A stretch of DNA of 64,000 bases, taken from the NCBI GenBank assembly GCA_013349325.1, contig DUZX01000003.1, forward strand, positions 62,001 through 126,000. The letters run 5' to 3'. The number at the start of each line of letters is the position of its first letter. Within the stretch, counting starts at the first letter, position 1. The notes beneath the pieces were generated by a model. It saw only the letters and a program-made list of their open reading frames with translations. It had not been told where the DNA came from and made no database searches. The position numbers and the translations under genes are program-made. Below, piece by piece: positions 54,276-64,000 of the stretch. The stretch is from Desulfuromonadales bacterium (GTDB lineage: Bacteria; Desulfobacterota; Desulfuromonadia; Geobacterales; Pseudopelobacteraceae).

Positions 54276-55418
54276 TTGCGCCTCTCAATTCCCATATGCA
54301 TATGCTGTCTCCTGATGCTGGTTCCGGCACTCCTGCCGCTCCCCGGATCCGTCCGGGCCGCAGCAGTAGTTCCGGATGACTCAGTCAGGATAGCTATTCT
54401 CAAGTCAGCCCCTGATGTGACACTGAGTGGTGAGGGGCTGTTGGTGACGGGTGATGATGGGCAGGCGATTTCTCTGCAACTCCCTGTTATGGTCAAACCT
54501 CTTAAAAATGGTCTGGGAGTGAACGGGAAGTTTTTTCGACGCCTGACCTTTGTTTCTTCAGCAGCGGTGTATGTCAACAGCAAACCTTACCGCGGAGTAA
54601 CAGAGCTTTCATTCGCTGAAAAAGGAATTTTGGTAGTCAATCAACTGCCCCTTGAAGAATATCTGGTGGGACTGATTAACTGCGAAATTTCATCCGCCTG
54701 GCCGATTGAGTCGGTTAAGGCACAGGCTGTGATTGCGCGGACATATGCCATGAATCGAAAGGCTGCCCGCCAGAGCGCCCCGTATCATCTTGAATCATCC
54801 GTAATGGATCAGGTCTATGATGGCTGTCTGATCGAGGATAGTCGGGCACTTCGAGCCGTTAATGAAACCAAGGGGGAGATACTGACATATAGTGGCGCCC
54901 TGATTCAAGCCTTTTATCACTCAAATTGCGGTGGTAAGACCGAGGCCGCCGAAAATGTCTGGGGTATGTCGGTTCCGTATCTGAAAGGAGTTGACTGTAT
55001 CTACTGTCTGACAGCGTTGCCTGCCGCCGCGTGGGAATGCAAGCTGTCACTGGATGATATCGAAAGTCGATTGCGGTCATCCGGCTACAAGTTGTCAGGT
55101 TTGTCCGGTATCAAGGCGGGAGTAAACAATAAAAGTGGTCGGATGCAGGATGTCACCGTCGTCGCGGCAAAAGGAGGAGTCACCATGAACGGTAACCAGT
55201 TTCGCAAGGTGATTGGCTTCGGCGTCATCAAAAGCACCCGTTTCACGGTCAAGATTCAGCAAAATGAAGTGCTCTTTTCAGGGGTTGGTAATGGGCATGG
55301 CGTGGGACTGTGCCAGTGGGGCGCCAAGCAGCGCGCTCTTGACGGATTCGAATATCGGGAAATCCTTTCGTATTACTACCCCGGTACACGGCTGCAAAAG
55401 CTCTCTGAAATCCGGTAG
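54276..55418 (+). CDS. Exported SpoIID/LytB-domain protein
   Basis: 380 residues from TTG 54276, the only start in frame that leaves a complete signal peptide ('ICICCLLMLVPALLPLPGSVRA'). The SpoIID domain has 'LPLEEYLVGLINCEISSAWPIESVKAQAVIARTYA' split here into 'LPLEEYLVG' and 'ESVKAQAVIARTYA', 'AFYHSNCGGKTEAAENVWG' and 'GHGVGLCQWGAKQRA'. SpoIID-type enzymes are lytic transglycosylases acting on denuded glycan strands; in non-sporulating bacteria the role is cell-wall remodelling. It precedes queA by 9 nt. The start codon is uncertain. Confidence 0.85.
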   Translation: MRLSIPICICCLLMLVPALLPLPGSVRAAAVVPDDSVRIAILKSAPDVTLSGEGLLVTGDDGQAISLQLPVMVKPLKNGLGVNGKFFRRLTFVSSAAVYVNSKPYRGVTELSFAEKGILVVNQLPLEEYLVGLINCEISSAWPIESVKAQAVIARTYAMNRKAARQSAPYHLESSVMDQVYDGCLIEDSRALRAVNETKGEILTYSGALIQAFYHSNCGGKTEAAENVWGMSVPYLKGVDCIYCLTALPAAAWECKLSLDDIESRLRSSGYKLSGLSGIKAGVNNKSGRMQDVTVVAAKGGVTMNGNQFRKVIGFGVIKSTRFTVKIQQNEVLFSGVGNGHGVGLCQWGAKQRALDGFEYREILSYYYPGTRLQKLSEIR

Positions 55419-55427
55419 CAGGAACGT

Positions 55428-57598
<2,171 letters not shown>

Positions 57599-57925
57599 AT
57601 GTTTGGATTAGCGTTTGCGATGTCGGGCCCGCCGGGTGGGGCAGGGGGAGCAGCTTCTGGTGGAATGGCTGCCTTTCAACAAGTCATACCGCTGGTGTTC
57701 ATGTTTGCTATTTTTTATTTTCTGTTGATCCGTCCGCAGCAGAAAAAAGCCAAAGAACACAAGGCGCTTTTGGATTCAATGAAAAAGGGTGACAACGTTA
57801 TTACTGCCGGTGGTGTGCATGGCAAGATCGTCGCAGTAGATGATGCCATTGTGACGCTTGAAGTTGCAAATAATGTTAACGTAAAAATAACCAAAAGTTT
57901 TATAGCAGCAATCAAGAAAGACTAG
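57599..57925 (+). CDS. yajC: Preprotein translocase subunit YajC
   Basis: 108 residues. Start ATG 57599 with AAGGAGG at 57584-57590, inside tgt. One membrane helix 'VFMFAIFYFLLIRPQQ' followed by a short SH3-like cytoplasmic domain ('GDNVITAGGVHGKIV'). A Gly/Ala-rich N-terminal segment precedes the helix. It associates with SecDF and precedes secD by 35 nt. Confidence 0.95.
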   Translation: MFGLAFAMSGPPGGAGGAASGGMAAFQQVIPLVFMFAIFYFLLIRPQQKKAKEHKALLDSMKKGDNVITAGGVHGKIVAVDDAIVTLEVANNVNVKITKSFIAAIKKD

Positions 57926-57960
57926 CTGACTACTACTGTACTGAGGGAGGACCACGCCTT

Positions 57961-59553
57961 ATGCCAAAAGGAACTGGCTGGAGGATTAGCTTGATATGCG
58001 CCTTTGCGGTGCTGTCGTTTCTGTATCTGACTCCGACTCTGGTTGCGAAACTGCCTGCCTGGTGGAATGGTTTGTTGCCCAAGGACAAGATCCATCTCGG
58101 ACTTGACTTACAGGGGGGTACACATCTCGTCATGGAGGTTGACACTCTGAAGGCGCTTGAAGGAACGCTGGAACTGGTGGCAACCGATCTCGAAGATACA
58201 CTCAACAACAAGAATTTACGCTTCAAACGCATATCACGGACAGCTGCCGACAAAGTATCGCTGGTGTTATATGAAAAAGGTACCGCCGACGCGGTACAGA
58301 AGCTGATCAAAGACAAATATCCCGGCTATGAACTGAGTCCGACCTTTGATGAAGGCGGTTTTGTGGCTCTGACGATGCGCATCAATGAAAAAGATGCTCA
58401 GGATCGTAAAGACAAAGCGGTTCAGCAGGCGCTGGAAACCATCCGAAACCGTATTGACCAGTTCGGTGTGTCAGAGCCGACTATTCAGCGTGAGGGGATC
58501 AACCATATTGTTGTCCAGTTACCCGGCATCAAGGATCCTCAGCGTGCAATTGAATTGATTGGCCGTACCGCCCGGCTGGAGTTCAAGATGGTGCGCGAAG
58601 ATATATCACCCTCATCAGCTACGATTCCTGAAGATGCTGAACTGCTGAAGGAAAAATCGGTTGATCCGACGACCGGAGCGGTGTCGGAAATCCCGATCGT
58701 CGTTATGAAAAAATCTATGATCACCGGAGACCTGCTGACCGATGCCCAGGTCAGAATCGATTCGCAATTCAACCAGCCCTACGTTGCTATTGAATTTAAT
58801 TCATTGGGAGCCAAGCTGTTTGACCAGGTCACGGCGGCAAATGTGGGAAAACGTTTTGCCATTGTTCTGGATAGCAATATACATTCAGCGCCGGTCATCC
58901 GCGAACGTATCTCGGGCGGCAGCGCCCAGATTTCGGGCAATTTCACCGAAAAAACTGCTGCCGACCTGGCGATCGTTCTGCGTGCCGGAGCACTGCCCGC
59001 CCCGGTCAAGATCATCCAGAACGTCACCGTCGGCCCGTCTTTGGGACAGGACTCCATTAACAAAGGTCTGTTTTCCGGTATGGTCGGTATCCTGCTGGTC
59101 GTGGTCTTCATGGCGATCTACTACAAATTGTGCGGTATGGTTGCCAATCTGGGTATGATCCTTAACGTGATCTATCTGATGGGAGCACTGGCGGCGCTGG
59201 GTGCCACCCTGACACTACCAGGTATTGCCGCGATCGTACTCCTGATCGGTATGTCAGTTGACTCGAACGTCATTATTTTCGAGCGTATCCGTGAAGAGCT
59301 CAAACTTGGGAAATCGCCCAAAGCTGCTCTGGATGCCGGTTATGACAAGGCATTTCTCACGATCATGGATTCACATATCACCACACTGATAACGGCAGCC
59401 GTGCTGTTTCAATTCGGCACCGGACCGGTTAAGGGCTTTGCCGTTTCTCTGAGTCTGGGTGTTATCATCAACCTGTTCACCTCGCTGATCGGTACCAAGG
59501 TGACCTTTGATCTGTTCCTGCACAAAGGGACAGCCAAAAAAATGAGCATATAG
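57961..59553 (+). CDS. secD: Protein-export membrane protein SecD
   Basis: 530 residues, GGAGG upstream. One N-terminal helix, a long periplasmic head starting 'LGLDLQGGTHLVMEVD' and containing 'ETIRNRIDQFGVSEP', then five C-terminal helices with 'GMSVDSNVIIFERIREEL' in the fourth, the conserved proton-relay region. SecDF uses the proton gradient to pull proteins out of SecYEG. secF follows 15 nt later. Confidence 0.97.
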   Translation: MPKGTGWRISLICAFAVLSFLYLTPTLVAKLPAWWNGLLPKDKIHLGLDLQGGTHLVMEVDTLKALEGTLELVATDLEDTLNNKNLRFKRISRTAADKVSLVLYEKGTADAVQKLIKDKYPGYELSPTFDEGGFVALTMRINEKDAQDRKDKAVQQALETIRNRIDQFGVSEPTIQREGINHIVVQLPGIKDPQRAIELIGRTARLEFKMVREDISPSSATIPEDAELLKEKSVDPTTGAVSEIPIVVMKKSMITGDLLTDAQVRIDSQFNQPYVAIEFNSLGAKLFDQVTAANVGKRFAIVLDSNIHSAPVIRERISGGSAQISGNFTEKTAADLAIVLRAGALPAPVKIIQNVTVGPSLGQDSINKGLFSGMVGILLVVVFMAIYYKLCGMVANLGMILNVIYLMGALAALGATLTLPGIAAIVLLIGMSVDSNVIIFERIREELKLGKSPKAALDAGYDKAFLTIMDSHITTLITAAVLFQFGTGPVKGFAVSLSLGVIINLFTSLIGTKVTFDLFLHKGTAKKMSI

Positions 59554-59568
59554 GGGGGAACGCCGTTC

Positions 59569-60480
59569 ATGGAACTTCTTGGCAAAACCAACATAGATTT
59601 TATCGGTAAGCGCACTATTTCTTTCATCATTTCGGCAATCATATCGATTGTCGGTATCATCGGGATCGTGCAGATCGGTCGCGGCGCGGCCAACATGGGC
59701 ATCGACTTTTCGGGCGGCACCTCCATGCAGTTGAAGTTCGCCAAACCGCTTGCAATTGCTGATGCCCGTACAACACTTCACAAAAGCGGCATAGACAAAG
59801 TCGACCTGCAGGAAATCAAGGATGGTAATAAACTGCTGGTCAAGATTGCCGGTGCAGCAGTTGGCAAACAGTCAGATATTGTACAGGCGGCCTTTAAAAA
59901 GGAATTTGCCGACAATGCCTTTACGGTAGAAAGTTCAACCGAGATCGGTCCTTCAATCGGGGACAAACTGCGTAAAGACACCCTGATAGCGGTTGCACTT
60001 TCGCTACTTGGGATTATCCTCTACATCGCCTGGCGCTTCGATTTTAAGTTTGGAATTGGTGCGACAGTTGCGACTCTGCATGATGTACTGGCAATAATTG
60101 CCGTATTCTTTGTGATGGGTAAAGAGGTTAACCTGTTGCTGATTACGGCGGTTTTAACGGTCGCCGGATATTCTCTGACCGATACGGTAGTCGTTTTTGA
60201 CCGTATTCGTGAAAACCTGCATAAAAATATGAAAAGTGCCATGAATACGATTTTTAACAATAGCATCAATGAGGTTCTTTCCCGAACCATCATTACCTCA
60301 TTGACAACATTTCTGGCCTCTGCAGCGCTCTTTTTCCTGGGTGGTGAGGTTATCCACGATTTTTCATTTGCATTAATGATCGGTATTGCTGTCGGTACAT
60401 ATTCATCTGTTTTTGTAGCCAGTCCAATTGTTGTGCTGCTTGAAGAACGGGCCGCTGCCAAACAGACCGGCGCAGCCTGA
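59569..60480 (+). CDS. secF: Protein-export membrane protein SecF
   Basis: 303 residues, GGGGGA upstream. N-terminal helix, 'GIDFSGGTSMQLKF', and the C-terminal helices with 'LTDTVVVFDRIRENL' and 'ALMIGIAVGTYSSVFVA'. Partner of SecD. The TPR protein gene starts 30 nt later with its own ribosome site. Confidence 0.97.
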   Translation: MELLGKTNIDFIGKRTISFIISAIISIVGIIGIVQIGRGAANMGIDFSGGTSMQLKFAKPLAIADARTTLHKSGIDKVDLQEIKDGNKLLVKIAGAAVGKQSDIVQAAFKKEFADNAFTVESSTEIGPSIGDKLRKDTLIAVALSLLGIILYIAWRFDFKFGIGATVATLHDVLAIIAVFFVMGKEVNLLLITAVLTVAGYSLTDTVVVFDRIRENLHKNMKSAMNTIFNNSINEVLSRTIITSLTTFLASAALFFLGGEVIHDFSFALMIGIAVGTYSSVFVASPIVVLLEERAAAKQTGAA

Positions 60481-60510
60481 TATTTTTAACGTTTATTTGA
60501 GAGGTGAATA

Positions 60511-61077
60511 ATGAAAAAAGAAACTATCCTGTTAGCAGCGGTTGCACTGATTGTCGGTTTTTTGGGCGGTTATCTGATCTTCAGTATCAGCAACGCAGGT
60601 AAGAGTCAGCAACCAGCTATCCCGGTTGGTTCCGGTTCGCCGACTGACTACACGCAGCGTATTGCCCAGGCGGAGAAAATTGTTGCCCAGAATCCAAAGG
60701 ATGTAAATGCCTGGATTTCACTTGGTAATGATTATTTTGACACGGAGCAGAGTCAGAAGTCGATCGATGCGTATGCCAAGGCTCTGGAGATTAATCCCAA
60801 CAACCCGAATGTTCTTACAGATCAAGGTGTTATGTACAAAAAAATCGGCTGGTTTGACAAGGCGCTCGCTAATTTCGAAAAAGCTCAGAAAATTGATCCC
60901 AATCACGTACAAAGCCTCTTTAATTCAGGAGTTGTCTATGCGGTTGATTTAAAGGATCATGTCAAGGCTCGTCCTTACTGGAAAAAAATCCTAGAAATCG
61001 ATCCGAACAGTGCAACTGCCATGCAGGTCAAAAGCATGATGGGAGGGGGCGGCGGGACACCTCCTGCAGGCAAATAA
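60511..61077 (+). CDS. Membrane-anchored TPR protein
   Basis: 188 residues, GAGGTG upstream. One N-terminal membrane helix ('LLAAVALIVGFLGGYLIFSI') with the rest periplasmic. At least three TPR units ('AWISLGNDYFDTEQSQKSIDAYAKALEINPNN', shown in part, and two following) and a Gly-rich tail. It could be a scaffold for envelope assembly; location behind secF suggests coupling to export, but no specific function can be assigned. Confidence 0.8.
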   Translation: MKKETILLAAVALIVGFLGGYLIFSISNAGKSQQPAIPVGSGSPTDYTQRIAQAEKIVAQNPKDVNAWISLGNDYFDTEQSQKSIDAYAKALEINPNNPNVLTDQGVMYKKIGWFDKALANFEKAQKIDPNHVQSLFNSGVVYAVDLKDHVKARPYWKKILEIDPNSATAMQVKSMMGGGGGTPPAGK

Positions 61078-61084
61078 AACTGAT

Positions 61085-61113
61085 AAATCCCCCGCCTGTC
61101 GGGGGATTTTTTT
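61085..61113 (+). terminator. Rho-independent terminator after the TPR gene
   Basis: AATCCCCCG (61086-61094) and CGGGGGATT (61100-61108), loop CCTGT, followed by a run of seven T (61107-61113). It ends the queA-to-TPR transcript immediately before recJ. Confidence 0.92.
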
Positions 61114-61128
61114 ATGGGACCTACACGC

Positions 61129-62838
61129 ATGCGGAAAATATGGCGGTGCAAAGAGGTTGATGCTGCGGTTGTTGAAGCACTTTCCCTGTCTCTGGGGATT
61201 GGTTCTGCAATAGCTTGTCTCTTGGCGGGACGGGGCATCTCCTCGCGTGAAGAAGGGCAATTATTTCTCGCCCCATCGTTTTCAGCTATGCCTGATCCCG
61301 GCTTGCTCGCCGGGATGGATTCAGCCGTACAGCGCATACTAAAGGCTCGCACTAACGGCGAGACGGTCTGTGTGTATGGTGATTACGATGTTGACGGTAT
61401 CAGTAGCACCGCGCTGCTGATCTCATTTTTTCGCCGTGTCGGCCTGGCCTGCAGATATTTCATTCCCAACCGTTTTGATGACGGCTATGGCCTCAACCGT
61501 GAATCGCTGGCTTTGATCATAGCATCAGGCGCAACAGTTATCATTTCTGTTGATTGCGGCATTACCTCATCCGATGAAGCCGACTTCTGTCAAGGTCAGG
61601 GCGTCGACCTGATCATTACCGATCATCATTCCCCCAAAGAAACCATCCCGCATGCCTGCGCTGTCATCAATCCGCATCAGCCTGGCTGCCGGTACCCTTT
61701 TAAATTATTGGCCGGTGTTGGTGTGGCTTTTAACATGCTGATCGCTCTGCGCAGCGCACTGCGACAGCAGGGTGCCTTCCAGAAATGTACTGAACCGGAT
61801 CTGCGTGAATGGCTGGATCTGGTGGCCCTGGGGACGATTGCTGATGTGGTGCCACTGGTTGGTCAGAATCGGATCTACAGCTCCTTTGGTCTGAAACAGC
61901 TGGATGCCTCGCTCAGGCCGGGGGTGACGGCGCTGAAGCGGGTCGCAGGTGTCAAGGGAGCGGTATCGTGCGGTCAGGTCGGCTTCAGGTTGGCGCCGAG
62001 ACTCAACGCTGCCGGACGCATGGAAAGTGCTGTGCCGGGGGTTGATCTGCTGCTCAGCTCGAACGTGGCTGAGTGCACCGTGATCGCCGATGACCTTGAC
62101 GCTGCCAATGCCGAACGTCAGTCGGTGGAACGTGCCATACTGGATGAGGCGATAGCGGCGGTAGAAGCGGCTGGTGATTATCCGGCGCGGCGCAGTATCG
62201 TTCTGGCCTCACCTGCCTGGCATCAGGGGGTGGTCGGCATCGTTGCATCACGAATTGCCGAGCGTTATTATCGCCCGACAATCTTGATTGCGCTCAACGA
62301 AGATGGCAGCGGCAAAGGTTCAGGCCGCAGTATTCCCGGCTTTCACCTGCTGGATGCCCTGTCTGCCTGCTCTGAACATCTGGACCGTTTTGGCGGCCAT
62401 CGGCATGCGGTCGGCGTGGCGCTGTCAGCTTCAAATTTATCTGAATTTTCTGCAGCTTTTGAGCGTGAAGCGGCCAGGGTCTTTGCGGATAACGAGTTGA
62501 TTCCGACACTGGAGATTGACGCCGAACTTAATCCGGCAGATATTACGGTTACTCTGGTCAATGATCTGAAGCGACTGGAGCCGTTTGGCGCCGGTAATCC
62601 GGAACCGAATCTGCTGCTGCGCGGGGTAACGGTTGTCGATCGCCGTACGGTCGGTGAAGACCATCTCAAATTGCGGGTGACGGTTGCTGGTTATAGTTTC
62701 AGTGCCATTGCTTTCAGGCAGGCAGATCGCCCGACGGACGGGCTCCTCGATCTGGTCTGTATTCCGGAGCTGAACAGCTGGAACAATAGTTCAACGATTC
62801 AACTCCGAATCAAGGATATGCGCAGTGCGGAGGAATAA
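61129..62838 (+). CDS. recJ: Single-stranded-DNA-specific exonuclease RecJ
   Basis: 569 residues from ATG 61129. ATG 61114 is also possible, but it directly abuts the terminator T-tract and its only ribosome site would be the terminator stem. DHH-family 5'-3' ssDNA exonuclease: 'CVYGDYDVDGISS', 'SVDCGITS', 'LIITDHHSPKE' (DHH motif), then DHHA1 'GSGRSIPGFHLLDAL' and 'RFGGHRHAVG', and a C-terminal OB-like domain. Metal residues look complete. It acts in RecF-type repair and mismatch repair. It overlaps the CDF gene by 1 nt. Confidence 0.94.
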   Translation: MRKIWRCKEVDAAVVEALSLSLGIGSAIACLLAGRGISSREEGQLFLAPSFSAMPDPGLLAGMDSAVQRILKARTNGETVCVYGDYDVDGISSTALLISFFRRVGLACRYFIPNRFDDGYGLNRESLALIIASGATVIISVDCGITSSDEADFCQGQGVDLIITDHHSPKETIPHACAVINPHQPGCRYPFKLLAGVGVAFNMLIALRSALRQQGAFQKCTEPDLREWLDLVALGTIADVVPLVGQNRIYSSFGLKQLDASLRPGVTALKRVAGVKGAVSCGQVGFRLAPRLNAAGRMESAVPGVDLLLSSNVAECTVIADDLDAANAERQSVERAILDEAIAAVEAAGDYPARRSIVLASPAWHQGVVGIVASRIAERYYRPTILIALNEDGSGKGSGRSIPGFHLLDALSACSEHLDRFGGHRHAVGVALSASNLSEFSAAFEREAARVFADNELIPTLEIDAELNPADITVTLVNDLKRLEPFGAGNPEPNLLLRGVTVVDRRTVGEDHLKLRVTVAGYSFSAIAFRQADRPTDGLLDLVCIPELNSWNNSSTIQLRIKDMRSAEE

Positions 62839-63737
62839 TGTTACGGAGTGACCGATTTGACCAGGCCGACAGAATCATCAAGATCGGTTTTTGGATAAAT
62901 GCCATACTCATGATTCTCAAACTGTCAGCCGGTTACTGGGGGCATTCGGATGCCGTGTTTGCCGATGGTATCGAAAGCGCCTGTGATTTTGTGGCGATCT
63001 TTGCGACCATGATGGCACTAAAGTTGGGGCGTCAGCCCTTTGATGCCAATCATCCCTACGGCCATGGACGCGCCGAGAGCCTGGCAGCATTGCTGGTGTC
63101 GCTGGTTATATTTGCTACCGGAAGCTGGATTCTGTACGAGTCGGTGCTGGCGGTAATTAACCATGACTTCAAATCACCCGGCTGGGTTGCCGTGGCCGCC
63201 GCTTTCATGACGATCATCATCAAGGAGTGGCTGCACCGCTTCACCCTTATGACGGGAAAACGGCTGGAAAGCCCGTCGCTGCTGGCGATAGCGAAAGATC
63301 ACCGTAAGGATGCGATTACGTCAATTTCTACGCTGGCCGGAGTCGTGGGTGCCTTTTTCGGATTCGGGATATTGGATCCTCTTGCGGCGGCGCTGACGGC
63401 ATTTTTTATCCTGTATGTCGGTTACCAGACCTTCCGCGAAGCTGCTCACGATCTGATGGACGGCAACGCACCGGCTGACTTCATCAACGCGATACAAGAT
63501 CTGGCTGAGAGTGTGGCATGCGTTGACCATGTCCATGAAATCCGCGCACGCCGGTCTGGTCAGTACATGATTGTCGATCTCAAGCTGGAGATGGACCCGG
63601 ACATGACCGTCAAGCAGTCACATGATATCGCCACTCGGGTTAAAAAACTGATCTTCGAGCACTATCCGGGAGTTGGTGACGTCATGATTCACATCAACCC
63701 GCACGATGAAGAGCATGAGGATCTGATCAGGCTATGA
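62838..63737 (+). CDS. Cation diffusion facilitator (CDF) metal exporter
   Basis: 299 residues, six membrane helices and a C-terminal cytoplasmic ferredoxin-like domain ('VDHVHEIRARRSGQYMIVDL'). The transport site is E46xxxD50 in TM2 ('GIESACD') and D154xxxD158 in TM5 ('KDHRKDAITS'). Zinc CDFs usually have HxxxD in TM5, while DxxxD is typical of the manganese/iron branch, so Mn or Fe export is more likely than Zn (inference). It overlaps recJ and the next gene, forming a recJ-CDF-membrane protein run. Confidence 0.9.
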   Translation: MLRSDRFDQADRIIKIGFWINAILMILKLSAGYWGHSDAVFADGIESACDFVAIFATMMALKLGRQPFDANHPYGHGRAESLAALLVSLVIFATGSWILYESVLAVINHDFKSPGWVAVAAAFMTIIIKEWLHRFTLMTGKRLESPSLLAIAKDHRKDAITSISTLAGVVGAFFGFGILDPLAAALTAFFILYVGYQTFREAAHDLMDGNAPADFINAIQDLAESVACVDHVHEIRARRSGQYMIVDLKLEMDPDMTVKQSHDIATRVKKLIFEHYPGVGDVMIHINPHDEEHEDLIRL

Positions 63738-64000
63738 AAATCTGGCGCTTTCTGATTTCTCTTGAACTCTGTCTGCTCCTCTTGGGCCTTTTGTGCGCAA
63801 TTATGGGGGCGGGATCGTTTCTGCTGACGGGGCAATACGCCGCCGCTATCAACGCCATGCCGCTGCTGGTCTGGCTGCGAGCCGTTCCGGTCGGCATCAG
63901 CTGGTGGCTCTGGCTGACACTTGTGCTGATTTTTGGAATTGCGATCAACACGCTGTTTTGCTCATCAGAAACGATCTGGTCTCGCTGGAACAGGGGCAAT
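63734..64000 (+). CDS. Integral membrane protein, start only (ResB-like?)
   Basis: ATG 63734 overlaps the CDF stop (ATGA). 89 residues are seen before the window ends. Two hydrophobic helices ('LCLLLLGLLCAIMGAGSFLL' and 'WWLWLTLVLIFGIAINTLF') with 'SSETIWSRW' between TM2 and what follows. The layout of a first helix, a loop with a Trp and a second helix resembles the start of ResB/cytochrome c biogenesis-type proteins, but this is a guess from too little sequence. Confidence 0.6.
   Translation, partial: MKIWRFLISLELCLLLLGLLCAIMGAGSFLLTGQYAAAINAMPLLVWLRAVPVGISWWLWLTLVLIFGIAINTLFCSSETIWSRWNRGN

Overview
The window reads as a chromosomal segment of a delta-proteobacterium of the Geobacter/Trichlorobacter/Pelobacter-propionicus type (Desulfuromonadia). 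This is inferred from gene content and arrangement: glnB-glnA behind a sigma-54 site, a GEMM-I riboswitch, a periplasmic c-type-heme (CxxCH) HD-GYP sensor, PilZ and HDOD regulators, queA-tgt-yajC-secD-secF, a BirA-type operator before bioF, and dispersed 'acagagcaac' repeats. No taxonomic marker such as rRNA is present, and I see no tRNA, CRISPR array or intact IS element.

Layout. 1-18.7 kb: exported-protein cluster with the end of a DUF11/lamin-tail-domain protein, a giant 5659-residue secreted multidomain protein, and a small thioredoxin-fold-like exported protein closed by a hairpin terminator. 18.9-27.6 kb: overlapping recC-recB-recD. 27.6-29.5 kb (minus strand): a site-2-protease-like peptidase, then a small mobile-element scar made of a decayed tyrosine integrase and a HicAB toxin-antitoxin pair. 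29.7-31.6 kb (minus): glnB-glnA. 31.7-35.6 kb: PilZ-like protein, M23 peptidase, class II aldolase-like protein, and a two-helix membrane protein under a GEMM-I riboswitch with a terminator. 35.6-38.5 kb (minus): a two-gene unit of a MoxR-type AAA+ ATPase and a 658-residue protein with a TraB/TIKI-like N-terminus. 38.6-42.9 kb: pepA, two unrecognised small proteins, a DUF815-type ATPase and an HDOD gene frameshifted at an 8-G tract.

42.9-46.8 kb: nucleotide-sugar genes rfbB, rfbD, a stand-alone phosphomannose-isomerase-type cupin, a lipoprotein and manC. 46.9-49.7 kb: biotin genes bioF-bioH-bioC behind a BirA-type dyad. 49.7-54.2 kb (minus): an ArsR regulator, an orphan pair of oligopeptide-type ABC ATPases, and the heme HD-GYP sensor. 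54.3-64 kb: SpoIID-like protein, queA-tgt-yajC-secD-secF, TPR protein, terminator, recJ, a cation-diffusion-facilitator and the start of an integral membrane protein.

How the parts work together. Housekeeping blocks (double-strand-break repair, nitrogen assimilation, biotin, queuosine, protein export) alternate with signalling genes tied to cyclic dinucleotides: the riboswitch, a PilZ-like protein, an HD-GYP phosphodiesterase and an HDOD protein. The least explained parts are the giant secreted protein with three copies of a large unassigned module, the MoxR/TraB-like pair, and the riboswitch-controlled membrane protein.
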